The position numbers and the translations under genes were made by a program. Shown in pieces: positions 43,059 to 51,819 of a stretch of 64,000 nucleotides of DNA. Origin of the DNA: Geodermatophilaceae bacterium URHB0062 (lineage in GTDB: Bacteria > Actinomycetota > Actinomycetes > Mycobacteriales > Geodermatophilaceae); assembly GCA_000620185.1 (NCBI GenBank), contig JHVO01000005.1, positions 431,050 to 495,049 on the forward strand, in the 5' to 3' direction. The notes under the pieces were generated by a model. That model did not search any database and had not been told where the DNA came from. It worked only from the letters and a program-made list of their open reading frames with translations. Within the stretch, counting starts at the first letter, position 1, and every line of letters begins with the position of its first letter.

Positions 43059-43493
43059 TCAGCTCCCCGGGGGGCAGAACACCTCGAGCGGCAGCCCGTC
43101 GGGGTCCTTGAACGACAGCGCCGACCCGTAGTGGGCGTCGACGATCTCGCCGTGCCGCACGCCCATGTCGGTCAGCCGGCGCGCCCAGGCGCTGAGCTCG
43201 TCGCGGTCCGCGCAGGCGAAGGCGATGTGGTCCATGCCGAGGCGTCGCGGCGAGAAGGGCCGCTCGTCGATGCCCTCGGGGAACGAGTGCAGCCCCAGTA
43301 GCGTCCCGCCGACGGCGAAGACCGCGTGCCGGAACGGGCCGGTGTCCTCGTCGAGGACGGGTGCGGAACCGATCAGCGCGGTGTACCAGGGAACGCTCGC
43401 GTCGATGTCCCGGACGGTGAGCGCGACGTGCGTGATCGGACCCAGCAGCGGTGTGCCGGTCCGGGCCCGCGCGTTCTCGGTCGTGGTGGTCAT
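43059..43493 (-). CDS. VOC (glyoxalase/dioxygenase-fold) protein
   Basis: 144 residues. Vicinal-oxygen-chelate fold with ITHVALTVRDIDASVPWYTA (metal His), LGMDHIAFACADRDELSAWA (second His) and FKDPDGLPLEVFCPPGS (metal Glu). The metal set is complete, so a catalytic or resistance role is possible; substrate unknown. GGAGAGATCC precedes ATG 43493. Same direction as the lipoprotein gene but separated from it by the hairpin 43516-43534. Confidence 0.82.
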   Translation of the reverse strand: MTTTTENARARTGTPLLGPITHVALTVRDIDASVPWYTALIGSAPVLDEDTGPFRHAVFAVGGTLLGLHSFPEGIDERPFSPRRLGMDHIAFACADRDELSAWARRLTDMGVRHGEIVDAHYGSALSFKDPDGLPLEVFCPPGS

Positions 43494-43515
43494 GGATCTC
43501 TCCTCGAGAGTCGCG

Positions 43516-43534
43516 GCATCGGAGCGTCCGATGC
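43516..43534. terminator. Perfect hairpin after the lipoprotein gene
   Basis: GCATCGGA-GCG-TCCGATGC is an 8-bp perfect stem with a 3-nt loop. It begins 3 nt after the lipoprotein stop and lies 22 nt before the VOC start. Probably a terminator or processing site. Confidence 0.55.
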
Positions 43535-43537
43535 GCA

Positions 43538-44110
43538 TCAGTAGCCGGTGGAGGTGGAGGTGGAGGACGAGCCCGCGCCGACCGGGGAACCGGCCGGGGT
43601 CACGGCGGTCCACAGGCCGCCGTTCAGGGTGATGCCGTTGCCGTGGGTCTGGCCGGGCGCGCTGTCGCCCGAGAACGTGTAGACCGGGTGTCCGGCCACC
43701 GTCAGCTGCCTGCCGCCGTCGGCTCGCATCGTCGAGCCCAGCGGGCCGGACACGCCCGGCAGGTTCGGCGGCACGGTGGCGGGCGCGGGCACCGGCGGCC
43801 AGTCCGTTGCGCACTCGCCGTCGCAGGTCGACCGGGTGCCGGTGTCGTTGGCGAACTCGTAGACCGTCCTTCCCCGGCCGTCCACGACGATCGTGCCGAG
43901 CCCCGTCGTCGCGGTCGCGACCGCGGCGCCTGTGCCGGGCATCGACCCGGAGGACGCCGCCGCCGACGTTCCTCCGTAGGAGGGGCCGCACGCGGCGGTC
44001 AGCGCGACGGCTCCCAGGGCCAGTGGGACGGTGACCCATCCCGCTCGTCGCCGCTCCCGGCGGGCGGGGCGGTCCGTCGTCCCGGATCTGGGTGTTGCGT
44101 TGATCTGCAT
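43538..44110 (-). CDS. Secreted repeat lipoprotein (COG4315 type)
   Basis: 190 residues. A basic N-terminus (RPARRERRRAG), a hydrophobic signal and lipobox ALTAAC (Cys about 41). The mature part holds two copies of the secreted-repeat motif: GTIVVDGRGRTVYEFANDTG with CDGECATDWPPV, and LTVAGHPVYTFSGDSAPGQ with GNGI. Family function is unknown; members are surface lipoproteins of actinobacteria and proteobacteria. The tail is Ser/Thr-rich (GAGSSSTSTSTGY). Confidence 0.85.
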   Translation of the reverse strand: MQINATPRSGTTDRPARRERRRAGWVTVPLALGAVALTAACGPSYGGTSAAASSGSMPGTGAAVATATTGLGTIVVDGRGRTVYEFANDTGTRSTCDGECATDWPPVPAPATVPPNLPGVSGPLGSTMRADGGRQLTVAGHPVYTFSGDSAPGQTHGNGITLNGGLWTAVTPAGSPVGAGSSSTSTSTGY

Positions 44111-44249
44111 GGTGCTTCTCGCTTCCGTGGGTCCCCCCGCGGGATCAAGGGGACCAGCCAGAAGGGACGGCCCGCGTCGAGGAGCGACCCCAGTCCCTAC
44201 GGGAGTCCGACCGGGTGTGGCCCGGGGTGGGGACGGCGGCGCGCGTTCC

Positions 44250-47099
44250 TCACTGGGGTCGGGAAGCCACCTCGGGCCGGGACCCCCAGGGCGGAGATCC
44301 GGCGAGCGCTCCGGAGAGCTGCCGCCGGGAGGTCACGCCGAGCTTCCGCAGCACCTTGTTCATGTGGTACTCGACGGTGGAGACCGTGACGAACAGCCGC
44401 GTGGCGATCTCCGCGTTGGTGGCCCCCTCCGCGGCGAGCGCCGCGACCTGCCCCTCCTGCGGGGTCAGGCCGTGGCTCGTCGGAGCGGTCGGCAACGCAG
44501 CCCGACCGCCGGTGGCCACCAGCTCACCCCGTGCGCGTTGCGCGAACGCGCCCGCCCCGATCGAGGCGAAGCAGTCGTAGGCCGCGCGGAGCTGCTCGCG
44601 CGCCTCGAGGCGCCGATTGGCCCGCCGGAGCCACTCGCCGTAGGTCAGCCGGGTCCGGGCCAGGTCGGTAACGACCTCCGTCCGGGTCAGCTGGGTGAGT
44701 GACTCCTGGAAGAGCTCCTCGGCCTCGGCGCTCGTGGCCAGGAGTGCCTGGGCGCGGGCCAGCAGGCCGAGCGCCCACGGCGTGCCGCTGACGGGGGCAC
44801 GCTCGGACAGCCGGGCGAGGCCGGACTCGGCCGTGCCCCGCTCACCGGTGTGTACGGCCGCCTCGACGAGGTCGGCCAGGCTGCGCTGGGCGAACCCGGG
44901 CGCATCCTCCTCGACGACGGCCCGGGCCGCGGCGAGAGCCTCGGGGTAGTGCCCCAGGCCGAGCTCGAGGATGCACAGGGCCTGGCGTGCGACCGTCGTC
45001 ATCACGCCCATGCCGACCCTGCCCGCCCAGACGGAGGTGAGCGCGTCGGCGGCAGCCCGTGCCTCCGCCGCCCGTCCCTGCCAGGCCCAGAGCTCGGCCA
45101 GGTCGGCGTCCCCGGTCTCCGGCATCCCCATCGCCGCCGTGAGCTCCCCGGCCTCGGCGGAACACGCGACCGCCCGATCGAACCGGCCGGCCCGCACCTC
45201 ACCGGCGACGGCGCAGCGCTGCGCGACGGCCAGCTCGTTGAGGTCGCCGTGCGCGCGGTCGAACCGCGTCACCCGCTCGAGCAGCCGCCGCCGCCCGTCG
45301 GCGTCCCACAACTCGTCGGCGGCGAGGACCGCCAGGAACACCCGGCCGCCGGCGTCGGCCCGCACCGGCTCGCCCTCGGCCAGCGCGGTGACCGCCTCGC
45401 GCAGGAGCGGTGCAGCGGGCCGGTATCCCGCGGTCGCGCGCACGGCGAAGGCCCGCAGCAGCCGGTCGGTGTCGGCCGGTCCGGGTCCCAGCCGGTCCAG
45501 CGCGGCCAGAGCGGTGCGGGCGACGTCGGCCAGGGTGGTGCCCACCATCGACTGCCGGGAGACGACCGCTGTCCGCATCGCCTCCCACAGCAGGTCCCGC
45601 GTGAGCTGCTCGTCGACCGGCCCGGCCTCGGCGAGTGCGCGCAGGAGCATCGCCGGCACCTCGGCCATCCGGTAGTGGTACGAGGCGATCGCCGCCCGCG
45701 CCTGCTCGGCCCGCGCCCGCACGACCGCGCCGCCCAGGCCGGGGGCCGCCATGTCGAGCATCACCTGCGCCTGCCCGGGGTTGCCCGCGTAGAGGTGGGC
45801 GCGGGCCGTGCCCACGAGTCGCCCGGCCCGCCGCGCAGGGTCGGCCGAGAGCTCGGCGGACCGCGCGAGGAAGGCGGCCCAGGCCGCGTAGCCGCCCCGG
45901 GCCCGGAGCCGCTCACCGGCCGCCTCGAGGTCGTCGGCCAGGGCGTCGTCCGTGCCGGCTGCCGCCGCCGCCAGGTGCCAGGCCCGGCGCTCCGGGTCCA
46001 CGTCCACCGGGCTGCCGAGCGCCAGCGCGGCGTGGGCACGACGCCGATCGCTCTCCGTCGCCGCGGCGTGCACCGCGGACCGCATCAGTGGATGGCGGAA
46101 GGTGATCTCCCGGCCGATCGCGAGGATTCTCCGGCCCGCGGCGGGCTCGGCGTCGGCGGGTGTCAAGTCCAGCTGGGCCGCGGCGCGCCAGAGCCCGGCG
46201 GGATCGTCGGGAGGCGCCAGGGCGGCCACCAGCAGGAGCAGCTGGGTCGCCGGCGGCAGCGCCCGGACCTGGACGAGGAACCACCGCCCCACCTGGGCGT
46301 CCACCGGAAGAGGCAGGGGCAGTTCGGCCCGTCCGGCCAGTTGCTCGCCGGTCAGCTCCTCGGCCAGGGCGAGCACGGCCAGGGGGTTGCCTCCGGTCCC
46401 CGTGGCGATGGCGTCGGCCACCCGCGCGTCGAGCCGGCCCGGAACGGCGCGGGCCAGCAGCGCACGGCTGTCCGCCGGCGACAGCGCGCCCACCGCCTCC
46501 GTCGGCAGTCCGCGCAGCGGCGTCGTCCCGGAGGTCTCGTCGCGCCGGACGGCGACGAGCAGACCGATCCCGTCGGTGTGCAGCCGGCGCCCGACGAAGG
46601 CGAGCGCCTCCAGCGACTCGGTGTCCAGCCACTGTGCGTCGTCGAGGACGCAGAGGAGCGGCCGCTCCGCGGCGACGTCCGCCAGCAGGGTCAGCGTGCC
46701 CAGGCCCACCAGGAAGCGGTCGGGCGAGGGGCCGTCCACCAGGCCGAAGGCCGCGCTGAGGGCCGCCCGCTGGGGAGCCGGCAGGCGCCCGAGCCGGTCC
46801 AGGTGGGGCAGCAGCAGTCGGTGCAGCCCGGCGTGGGCCATGTGCTGCTCGGACTCCGCGCCCACGACCTCAACGGTGTGCATGCCCTCTGCCGCCCGCA
46901 GCGCGTGGCGCAGCAGACTCGTCTTGCCGATGCCCGGCTCCCCGAGGAGGACCAGCGCAGCGCTGCGTCCCTCGCGGACGCCGGCGATCAGGTCGTCGAG
47001 CAGGCGGATCTCGATCGTGCGGCCCAGCAGTGCGTCGCGGTCGTCGCTCGGCGCCGTCCTCAACGCGGGAGCACTCCGGTCGTACACGGGCCCGTCCAT
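44250..47099 (-). CDS. Large ATP-binding LuxR regulator (LAL/MalT type)
   Basis: 949 residues. The N-terminal AAA ATPase has Walker A LLGEPGIGKTSLLRHAL and Walker B PLLCVLDDAQWLD. A long helical TPR-like middle (about 350-850) leads to a C-terminal LuxR HTH: GLTPQEGQVAALAAEGATNA, then EIATRLFVTVSTVEYHMNKV. LAL regulators activate pathway genes after binding an inducer. Its target is not evident: neighbours are a lipoprotein and an alcohol dehydrogenase transcribed the same way. Confidence 0.9.
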   Translation of the reverse strand: MDGPVYDRSAPALRTAPSDDRDALLGRTIEIRLLDDLIAGVREGRSAALVLLGEPGIGKTSLLRHALRAAEGMHTVEVVGAESEQHMAHAGLHRLLLPHLDRLGRLPAPQRAALSAAFGLVDGPSPDRFLVGLGTLTLLADVAAERPLLCVLDDAQWLDTESLEALAFVGRRLHTDGIGLLVAVRRDETSGTTPLRGLPTEAVGALSPADSRALLARAVPGRLDARVADAIATGTGGNPLAVLALAEELTGEQLAGRAELPLPLPVDAQVGRWFLVQVRALPPATQLLLLVAALAPPDDPAGLWRAAAQLDLTPADAEPAAGRRILAIGREITFRHPLMRSAVHAAATESDRRRAHAALALGSPVDVDPERRAWHLAAAAAGTDDALADDLEAAGERLRARGGYAAWAAFLARSAELSADPARRAGRLVGTARAHLYAGNPGQAQVMLDMAAPGLGGAVVRARAEQARAAIASYHYRMAEVPAMLLRALAEAGPVDEQLTRDLLWEAMRTAVVSRQSMVGTTLADVARTALAALDRLGPGPADTDRLLRAFAVRATAGYRPAAPLLREAVTALAEGEPVRADAGGRVFLAVLAADELWDADGRRRLLERVTRFDRAHGDLNELAVAQRCAVAGEVRAGRFDRAVACSAEAGELTAAMGMPETGDADLAELWAWQGRAAEARAAADALTSVWAGRVGMGVMTTVARQALCILELGLGHYPEALAAARAVVEEDAPGFAQRSLADLVEAAVHTGERGTAESGLARLSERAPVSGTPWALGLLARAQALLATSAEAEELFQESLTQLTRTEVVTDLARTRLTYGEWLRRANRRLEAREQLRAAYDCFASIGAGAFAQRARGELVATGGRAALPTAPTSHGLTPQEGQVAALAAEGATNAEIATRLFVTVSTVEYHMNKVLRKLGVTSRRQLSGALAGSPPWGSRPEVASRPQ

Positions 47100-47267
47100 G
47101 CCTGGCCCCTAGCCGTTCGGGATCGTCCTCGTCGTTCGGTTCGGGTCGAGGACCACGCTACTCAGCGAGCGCCGCGGCGGACAGGTTCCGGCGGGGGAGC
47201 GGCACGGGGGCCACCGCGGCGCGCGATGACCCCCGTGACCGGGCGGCTCCCCGCCCCCCGTGTTCCC

Positions 47268-48308
47268 TCAGCCCAGGGTGGCGGTGTCGATCACGAACCG
47301 GTAGCGGACGTCGGAGGCGAGCACCCGCTCGTAGGCGTCGTTGATCCGGTCGGCCGCGATGACCTCCACCTCGGCGCCGATGCCGTGCTCGGCGCAGAAG
47401 TCGAGCATCTCCTGGGTCAGGGCGATGCCGCCGATCATCGAGCCGGCGAAGGAACGCCGGGCGCCGATGAGGGAGAAGACGTCGAGGCTCAGCTGCTCCG
47501 GCGGGGCGCCGACGTTGACCAGCGTGCCGTCCACCGCCAGGAGCGACAGGTAGGCATCGACGTCGATCGCCGCGCTCACGGTGTTGACGATCAGGTCGAA
47601 GCGGCCCGCCAGCTGCGAGAACGTGTCCGGGTCGCTGGTGGCGTGGTAGTGCTGGGCACCCAGCCGCAGGCCGTCCTCCTGCTTCTTCAGCGACTGCGAG
47701 AGCACGGTCACCTCGGCTCCCATCGCGGCCGCGATCTTGACGGCCATGTGGCCGAGGCCGCCGAGGCCGACGACGGCGACGCGCTTGCCCGGACCCGCGC
47801 CCCAGCGGCGCAGCGGGGCGTAGGTGGTGATGCCTGCGCAGAGCAGGGGCGCGGCGGCCGCGGAATCGATGCCGTCCGGCACCCGCAGCACGTAGTCGGC
47901 GTCGACGACCACGTGCGTGGAGTAGCCGCCCTGGGTCGTGGTGCCGTCGCGGTCGGTGCCGGCGTAGGTCGGGACCATGCCGTCCAGGCAGTACTGCTCG
48001 TCGCCGCGCAGGCAGTTGGCGCACTCGCCGCACGAGTTCACCATGCAGCCCACGCCCACGCGGTCGCCGACCTGGTGCCGGGTGACGGCCGGGCCGACCT
48101 CGGCGACGACGCCGACGATCTCGTGACCGGGGACGACGGGGAAGGGCTGGGGGCCCCAGTCGCCGTTGACCGTGTGGATGTCGGAGTGGCAGATGCCGGC
48201 GTGCGTGACCTCGATCAGGACGTCGTTCGGGCCGACTGCACGCCGCTCGATGACGGTGGGGGCCAGCGGCTCGCCGGCTGCGGGCGCGGCGTACGCGGGG
48301 ACGTTCAC
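47268..48308 (-). CDS. Zinc-dependent NAD(P) alcohol dehydrogenase (cinnamyl/AdhC-YahK type)
   Basis: 346 residues. Catalytic zinc motif [18 protein letters not shown] with [15 protein letters not shown]; structural zinc [17 protein letters not shown]; Rossmann [20 protein letters not shown]. Reduces aldehydes or oxidises primary alcohols with NADP(H). GTG 48308 follows GAGGAGCACCC. Divergent from the MmyB-like regulator across 125 bp, an arrangement in which that regulator usually controls the reductase. Confidence 0.92.
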   Translation of the reverse strand: MNVPAYAAPAAGEPLAPTVIERRAVGPNDVLIEVTHAGICHSDIHTVNGDWGPQPFPVVPGHEIVGVVAEVGPAVTRHQVGDRVGVGCMVNSCGECANCLRGDEQYCLDGMVPTYAGTDRDGTTTQGGYSTHVVVDADYVLRVPDGIDSAAAAPLLCAGITTYAPLRRWGAGPGKRVAVVGLGGLGHMAVKIAAAMGAEVTVLSQSLKKQEDGLRLGAQHYHATSDPDTFSQLAGRFDLIVNTVSAAIDVDAYLSLLAVDGTLVNVGAPPEQLSLDVFSLIGARRSFAGSMIGGIALTQEMLDFCAEHGIGAEVEVIAADRINDAYERVLASDVRYRFVIDTATLG

Positions 48309-48420
48309 GGGTGCTCCTCTTCGTGGGGGTTCGTCCCCAGGGAACCAGTGCCCGTGCGCGCTTGGCAGGGTGGCCCCATCCGGGTCCTGGCAGAACCCCC
48401 CTCCGGCGCGCGGACCGCCG

Positions 48421-48433
48421 TAGCGTGGACGTC
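48421..48433 (+). promoter_or_regulatory. Leaderless-type promoter of the MmyB-like regulator
   Basis: TAGCGT (48421-48426), 7-nt gap, then GTG 48434. No ribosome-binding site is present, so the mRNA probably starts at the GTG. Confidence 0.5.
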
Positions 48434-49306
48434 GTGGACAACCGGACCGAGGTGCGCGAGTTCCTCTCCACCAGGCGCGCCAAGATCACCCCCGACCGGG
48501 CAGGGGTTCCGCTCTACGGCCAGCGCCGGCGCGTGCCCGGGCTCCGCCGCGAGGAGGTCGCGCAGCTGGCGGGGCTCTCCACCGACTACTACACCCGGCT
48601 GGAGAAGGGGAACCTGCGCGGCGCGTCGGACAGCGTGCTCGAGGCGATCGCCCGCGCGCTGCAGCTCGACGAGGCGGAGCACGCGCACCTGTTCGACCTG
48701 GCCCGGGCCGCCCGCACCGGAGCGCGGGAACCACGGCGTCGTCCGCGCGCGGAGCAGGTGCGGCCGAGCATCCAGCACATGCTCGACTCGATGGGCACGG
48801 CGGCGGCGGTCGTCAGCAACGGGCGGCTCGACGTCGTGGCGGTCAACGCCCTCGGGGGAGCCCTGTTCGCGTCGGCCCTCGACAGTCCGGAGCGGCCGGC
48901 CAACCTCGCCCGGTTCTGCTTCCTCGATCCGCGCTCCCGGGAGTTCTACGCGGACTGGGAGGCGATCGCCGACGCCACCGTCGCCCTCCTGCGCACCGAG
49001 GCCGGTCGCGACCCCTACAACCGCGAGCTCACCGACCTCGTCGGTGAGCTCGCCACCCGCAGCGAGGCCTTCGGGAGCCGCTGGGCAGCGCACGACGTCC
49101 GGCTGCACCTCACCGGTGCGAAGCGGTTCGCCCACCCGGTGGTGGGGGAGCTCGACCTGACCTTCAACACGATGGCGCTCCCGGCCGATCCGGGGCTGAC
49201 GCTCGCCGTGTACACCGCGGAACCGGCCTCGGCGTCGGCGGAGAAGCTGGCCCTCCTGGCCAGCTGGGCCGCAGCCGCTCCCGAGCGCGCGGCCGAGAAG
49301 GCCTGA
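48434..49306 (+). CDS. XRE-family regulator with MmyB-like ligand domain
   Basis: 290 residues. HTH about 12-70: [20 protein letters not shown], then [20 protein letters not shown]. The C-terminal MmyB-like domain (about 100-275) includes [20 protein letters not shown] and [20 protein letters not shown], a PAS-like fold thought to bind fatty acids or similar ligands. Placed divergently from the alcohol dehydrogenase, its probable target. The NhaP-type gene follows after 4 nt. Confidence 0.9.
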   Translation: MDNRTEVREFLSTRRAKITPDRAGVPLYGQRRRVPGLRREEVAQLAGLSTDYYTRLEKGNLRGASDSVLEAIARALQLDEAEHAHLFDLARAARTGAREPRRRPRAEQVRPSIQHMLDSMGTAAAVVSNGRLDVVAVNALGGALFASALDSPERPANLARFCFLDPRSREFYADWEAIADATVALLRTEAGRDPYNRELTDLVGELATRSEAFGSRWAAHDVRLHLTGAKRFAHPVVGELDLTFNTMALPADPGLTLAVYTAEPASASAEKLALLASWAAAAPERAAEKA

Positions 49307-49310
49307 GGCC

Positions 49311-50906
49311 GTGCACGACCTGCTCCCGCTGGAGCTGATCGTCGTCCTGGCCGCGGCGATGGTGGCGTCGGGCGCCCTCGCCCGCCGGCTGCGGGTCCCG
49401 CCGCCGCTCGTGCTGCTCCTCAGTGGCGCGCTGCTGGGCTTCGTCCCGGCGCTGCGCCAGGTGCAGCTGCCCCCCGCGGCGATGCTGCTGATCTTCCTGC
49501 CGGCCCTGCTGTTCTGGGAGAGCCTGACGACGTCGCTGCGCGAGATCCGCAGCAACCTGCGCCCGATCGTCCTGCTCAGCACGGTGCTCGTCGTGGTGAC
49601 CGCCGGGGCGGTGGCCGTGGTGGGGCACGCCCTGGGGCTGCCGTGGGGACCGGCCTGGGTGCTGGGTGCCGCGCTGGCGCCGACCGACGCGACGGCCGTG
49701 GGCGTGCTGGCGCGGGCCCTGCCGCGGCGCATGGTCACCATGCTGCGGGCCGAGAGCCTGGTCAACGACGGCACGGCCCTGGTCGTCTACGGGCTGGCCG
49801 TCGGGATCACGGTGGGCGAGGAACACCTCAGCCCCGCGCACGTCTCCTGGTTGTTCCTGCTCTCCTACGGGGCCGGCATCGCGGCGGGGGCGGTGGCCGC
49901 GTGGCTGGGCATGCACGTCCGGCGCCGCCTGGACGACCCGCTCCAGGAGAACGTCGCGCTGCTGGCGACGCCGTTCCTCGCGTTCCTGCTCGCGGAGTTC
50001 GCGCACGCCTCGGGGGTGCTCGCCGTCGTGGTGTGCGGGCTGATCGTCAGCCAGGTCTCGCCGCGGGAGGGTCGGGCCGACGCCCGCCGGCAGACCGTGG
50101 CGTTCTGGTCCCTGGCGACCTTCGTCCTCAACGGGTCGCTGTTCGTCCTGGTCGGCCTGGAGGTGCAGTCCGCCGTCCGCGACCTGACCAGCGTCGACCT
50201 GGTGCGCGGGCTGGTCGCCGTCGCCGCCGTCTCGGCGGTGGTGATCGGCACGCGCTTCGCCTGGCTGTTCACCACGCCGTACCTGATCCGCGTGCTGGAC
50301 CGGCGGCCGCAGCAGCGCGCTCGGCGGGTCGGCGCCCGCCCCCGCGTCGTCGTCGCCGTGGCGGGGTTCCGCGGCGCCGTCTCCCTCGCCCTGGCGCTGG
50401 CCGTGCCACAGACCTTGTCGTCGGGTGGCCCGCTCCCGGGCCGCGACCTGATCGTCTTCGTCACCGCGGGCGTGATCGTGGTGACGCTGGCCCAGGGACT
50501 CCTGCTTCCCGGCGTGGTGCGGTGGGCCCGGCTGCCGTACGACACCACGGTCGACGAGGAACGTCACCTCGCCGAGACACTGGCCACCGAGGGAGCGCTC
50601 ACGGTCATCCCGCACCTGGCCGCCGAGCTGGGCGTCGACCCGTCGGTGGCCAAGCGGCTGCGCGGGGAGTACGACGAGCACCTCGGCGTCGTCCGCGCCG
50701 ACGGCGACGGGGCGGACGAGGCGGCACCCGCGCTGCGGCAGGACCAGCAGTACACCGCCCTCCGGCTGGCGGTGCTCGCCCACAAGCGCGCCACCGTCGT
50801 CGGCCTCCGGGACGAGGGACGCATCGACGACACCGTGCTCCGGCAGGTCCAGACCCGCCTCGACATCGAGGAGGTGCGGCTGTCCCGGCGGGAGCTCGTC
50901 GAGTGA
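49311..50906 (+). CDS. CPA1-family Na+/H+ antiporter (NhaP-like)
   Basis: 531 residues with about 12 helices and a hydrophilic C-terminal domain (about 410-531). Transport-core signatures: ALAPTDATAVGVLARALPRR and RAESLVNDGTALVVYGLAVG (the ND pair), then VAGFRGAVSLALALAVPQTL. Exchanges cytoplasmic Na+ or K+ for protons. GTG start 4 nt after the regulator stop, so possibly co-transcribed with it. Confidence 0.92.
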   Translation: MHDLLPLELIVVLAAAMVASGALARRLRVPPPLVLLLSGALLGFVPALRQVQLPPAAMLLIFLPALLFWESLTTSLREIRSNLRPIVLLSTVLVVVTAGAVAVVGHALGLPWGPAWVLGAALAPTDATAVGVLARALPRRMVTMLRAESLVNDGTALVVYGLAVGITVGEEHLSPAHVSWLFLLSYGAGIAAGAVAAWLGMHVRRRLDDPLQENVALLATPFLAFLLAEFAHASGVLAVVVCGLIVSQVSPREGRADARRQTVAFWSLATFVLNGSLFVLVGLEVQSAVRDLTSVDLVRGLVAVAAVSAVVIGTRFAWLFTTPYLIRVLDRRPQQRARRVGARPRVVVAVAGFRGAVSLALALAVPQTLSSGGPLPGRDLIVFVTAGVIVVTLAQGLLLPGVVRWARLPYDTTVDEERHLAETLATEGALTVIPHLAAELGVDPSVAKRLRGEYDEHLGVVRADGDGADEAAPALRQDQQYTALRLAVLAHKRATVVGLRDEGRIDDTVLRQVQTRLDIEEVRLSRRELVE

Positions 50907-50952
50907 GCGCCGTCGACCGTGGAGCCGTGGCTCGGGAGGCAGGATCGTCGGC

Positions 50953-51807
50953 ATGCCGACCACCGAGATCCTGAGGTACACCGCCTTCAGCGCGGACCCC
51001 GACGGAGGCAACCCCGCGGGCGTCGTGCTCGACGCCGCCGGTCTGCCGGAGCGGGACATGCTCGCGATCGCCGCCGACGTCGGCTCGTCGGAGACCGCCT
51101 TCCTGGTCGCCGGCCACGACGGGTTCGACGTCCGGTACTTCAGCCCACGCGCGGAGGTGAGCTTCTGCGGGCACGCCACCATCGCCTCGGCCGTCGCACA
51201 CGCCGAACGCCACGGCGCGGGGCGCCTGCTCTACCGCACGCAGGCCGGGCCGGTCGAGGTCGTCACGGAGCTCTCGGACGACGGCGAGTGGCGCGCGACG
51301 CTCACCAGCGTCCCGACCAGGACGGCGACCCTCGAGGACGACGACCGCCGTGCCCTCCTCGCCGCCCTGCGGTGGGCCGACGCCGATCTCGATCCGGCGC
51401 TCCCGCCGCGGGTGGCCTACGCCGGCGCCTGGCACCCCGTCCTCGCCGCCGCCACGCGGGAGCGGCTCGCCGACCTCGACTACGACATGGACGCGCTCGG
51501 CCGGCTGATGGCGGCTCGCGGCTGGACCACGGTCGACCTCGTCTGGCGGGAGGACCGCGCGACGTTCCACGCGCGCAACCCCTTCCCGCCGGGCGGCGTC
51601 GTCGAGGATCCGGCCACCGGTGCCGCGGCGGCCGCCCTCGGCGGGTACCTGCGCGAGGGGGCGCACGTGCAGCCGCCGGCCGAGGTCGTCGTGCTGCAGG
51701 GAGCCGACATGGGGCGCCCGAGCCGGCTGATCGTCGGCATCCCCGCCGAACCGTCGGCCGGGATCCGGGTGACGGGTACCGCCGTCGTGCTGCCGTCGCC
51801 GGGCTGA
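50953..51807 (+). CDS. PhzF-family isomerase/epimerase
   Basis: 284 residues. Two-lobed PhzF fold: YTAFSADPDGGNPAGVVLDA with catalytic Glu in VGSSETAFLV (about 46), RYFSPRAEVSFCGHATIASA, and NPFPPGGVVEDPATGAAAAA with GGYL. Members isomerise amino- or hydroxy-diene acids; the substrate is unknown and no phenazine genes are near. ATG 50953 has a weak upstream site. Confidence 0.9.
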   Translation: MPTTEILRYTAFSADPDGGNPAGVVLDAAGLPERDMLAIAADVGSSETAFLVAGHDGFDVRYFSPRAEVSFCGHATIASAVAHAERHGAGRLLYRTQAGPVEVVTELSDDGEWRATLTSVPTRTATLEDDDRRALLAALRWADADLDPALPPRVAYAGAWHPVLAAATRERLADLDYDMDALGRLMAARGWTTVDLVWREDRATFHARNPFPPGGVVEDPATGAAAAALGGYLREGAHVQPPAEVVVLQGADMGRPSRLIVGIPAEPSAGIRVTGTAVVLPSPG

Positions 51808-51819
51808 CCCTGCCGGTCG

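Noticed and set aside
44850..49160. 1,436-codon plus-strand frame
   Set aside because: Opposite the LuxR regulator and the alcohol dehydrogenase, and out of frame with the MmyB-like gene; no recognisable motif.
50953..51807. Phenazine biosynthesis locus
   Set aside because: Only a PhzF-family isomerase is present; the family is broad and no other phz gene is near.
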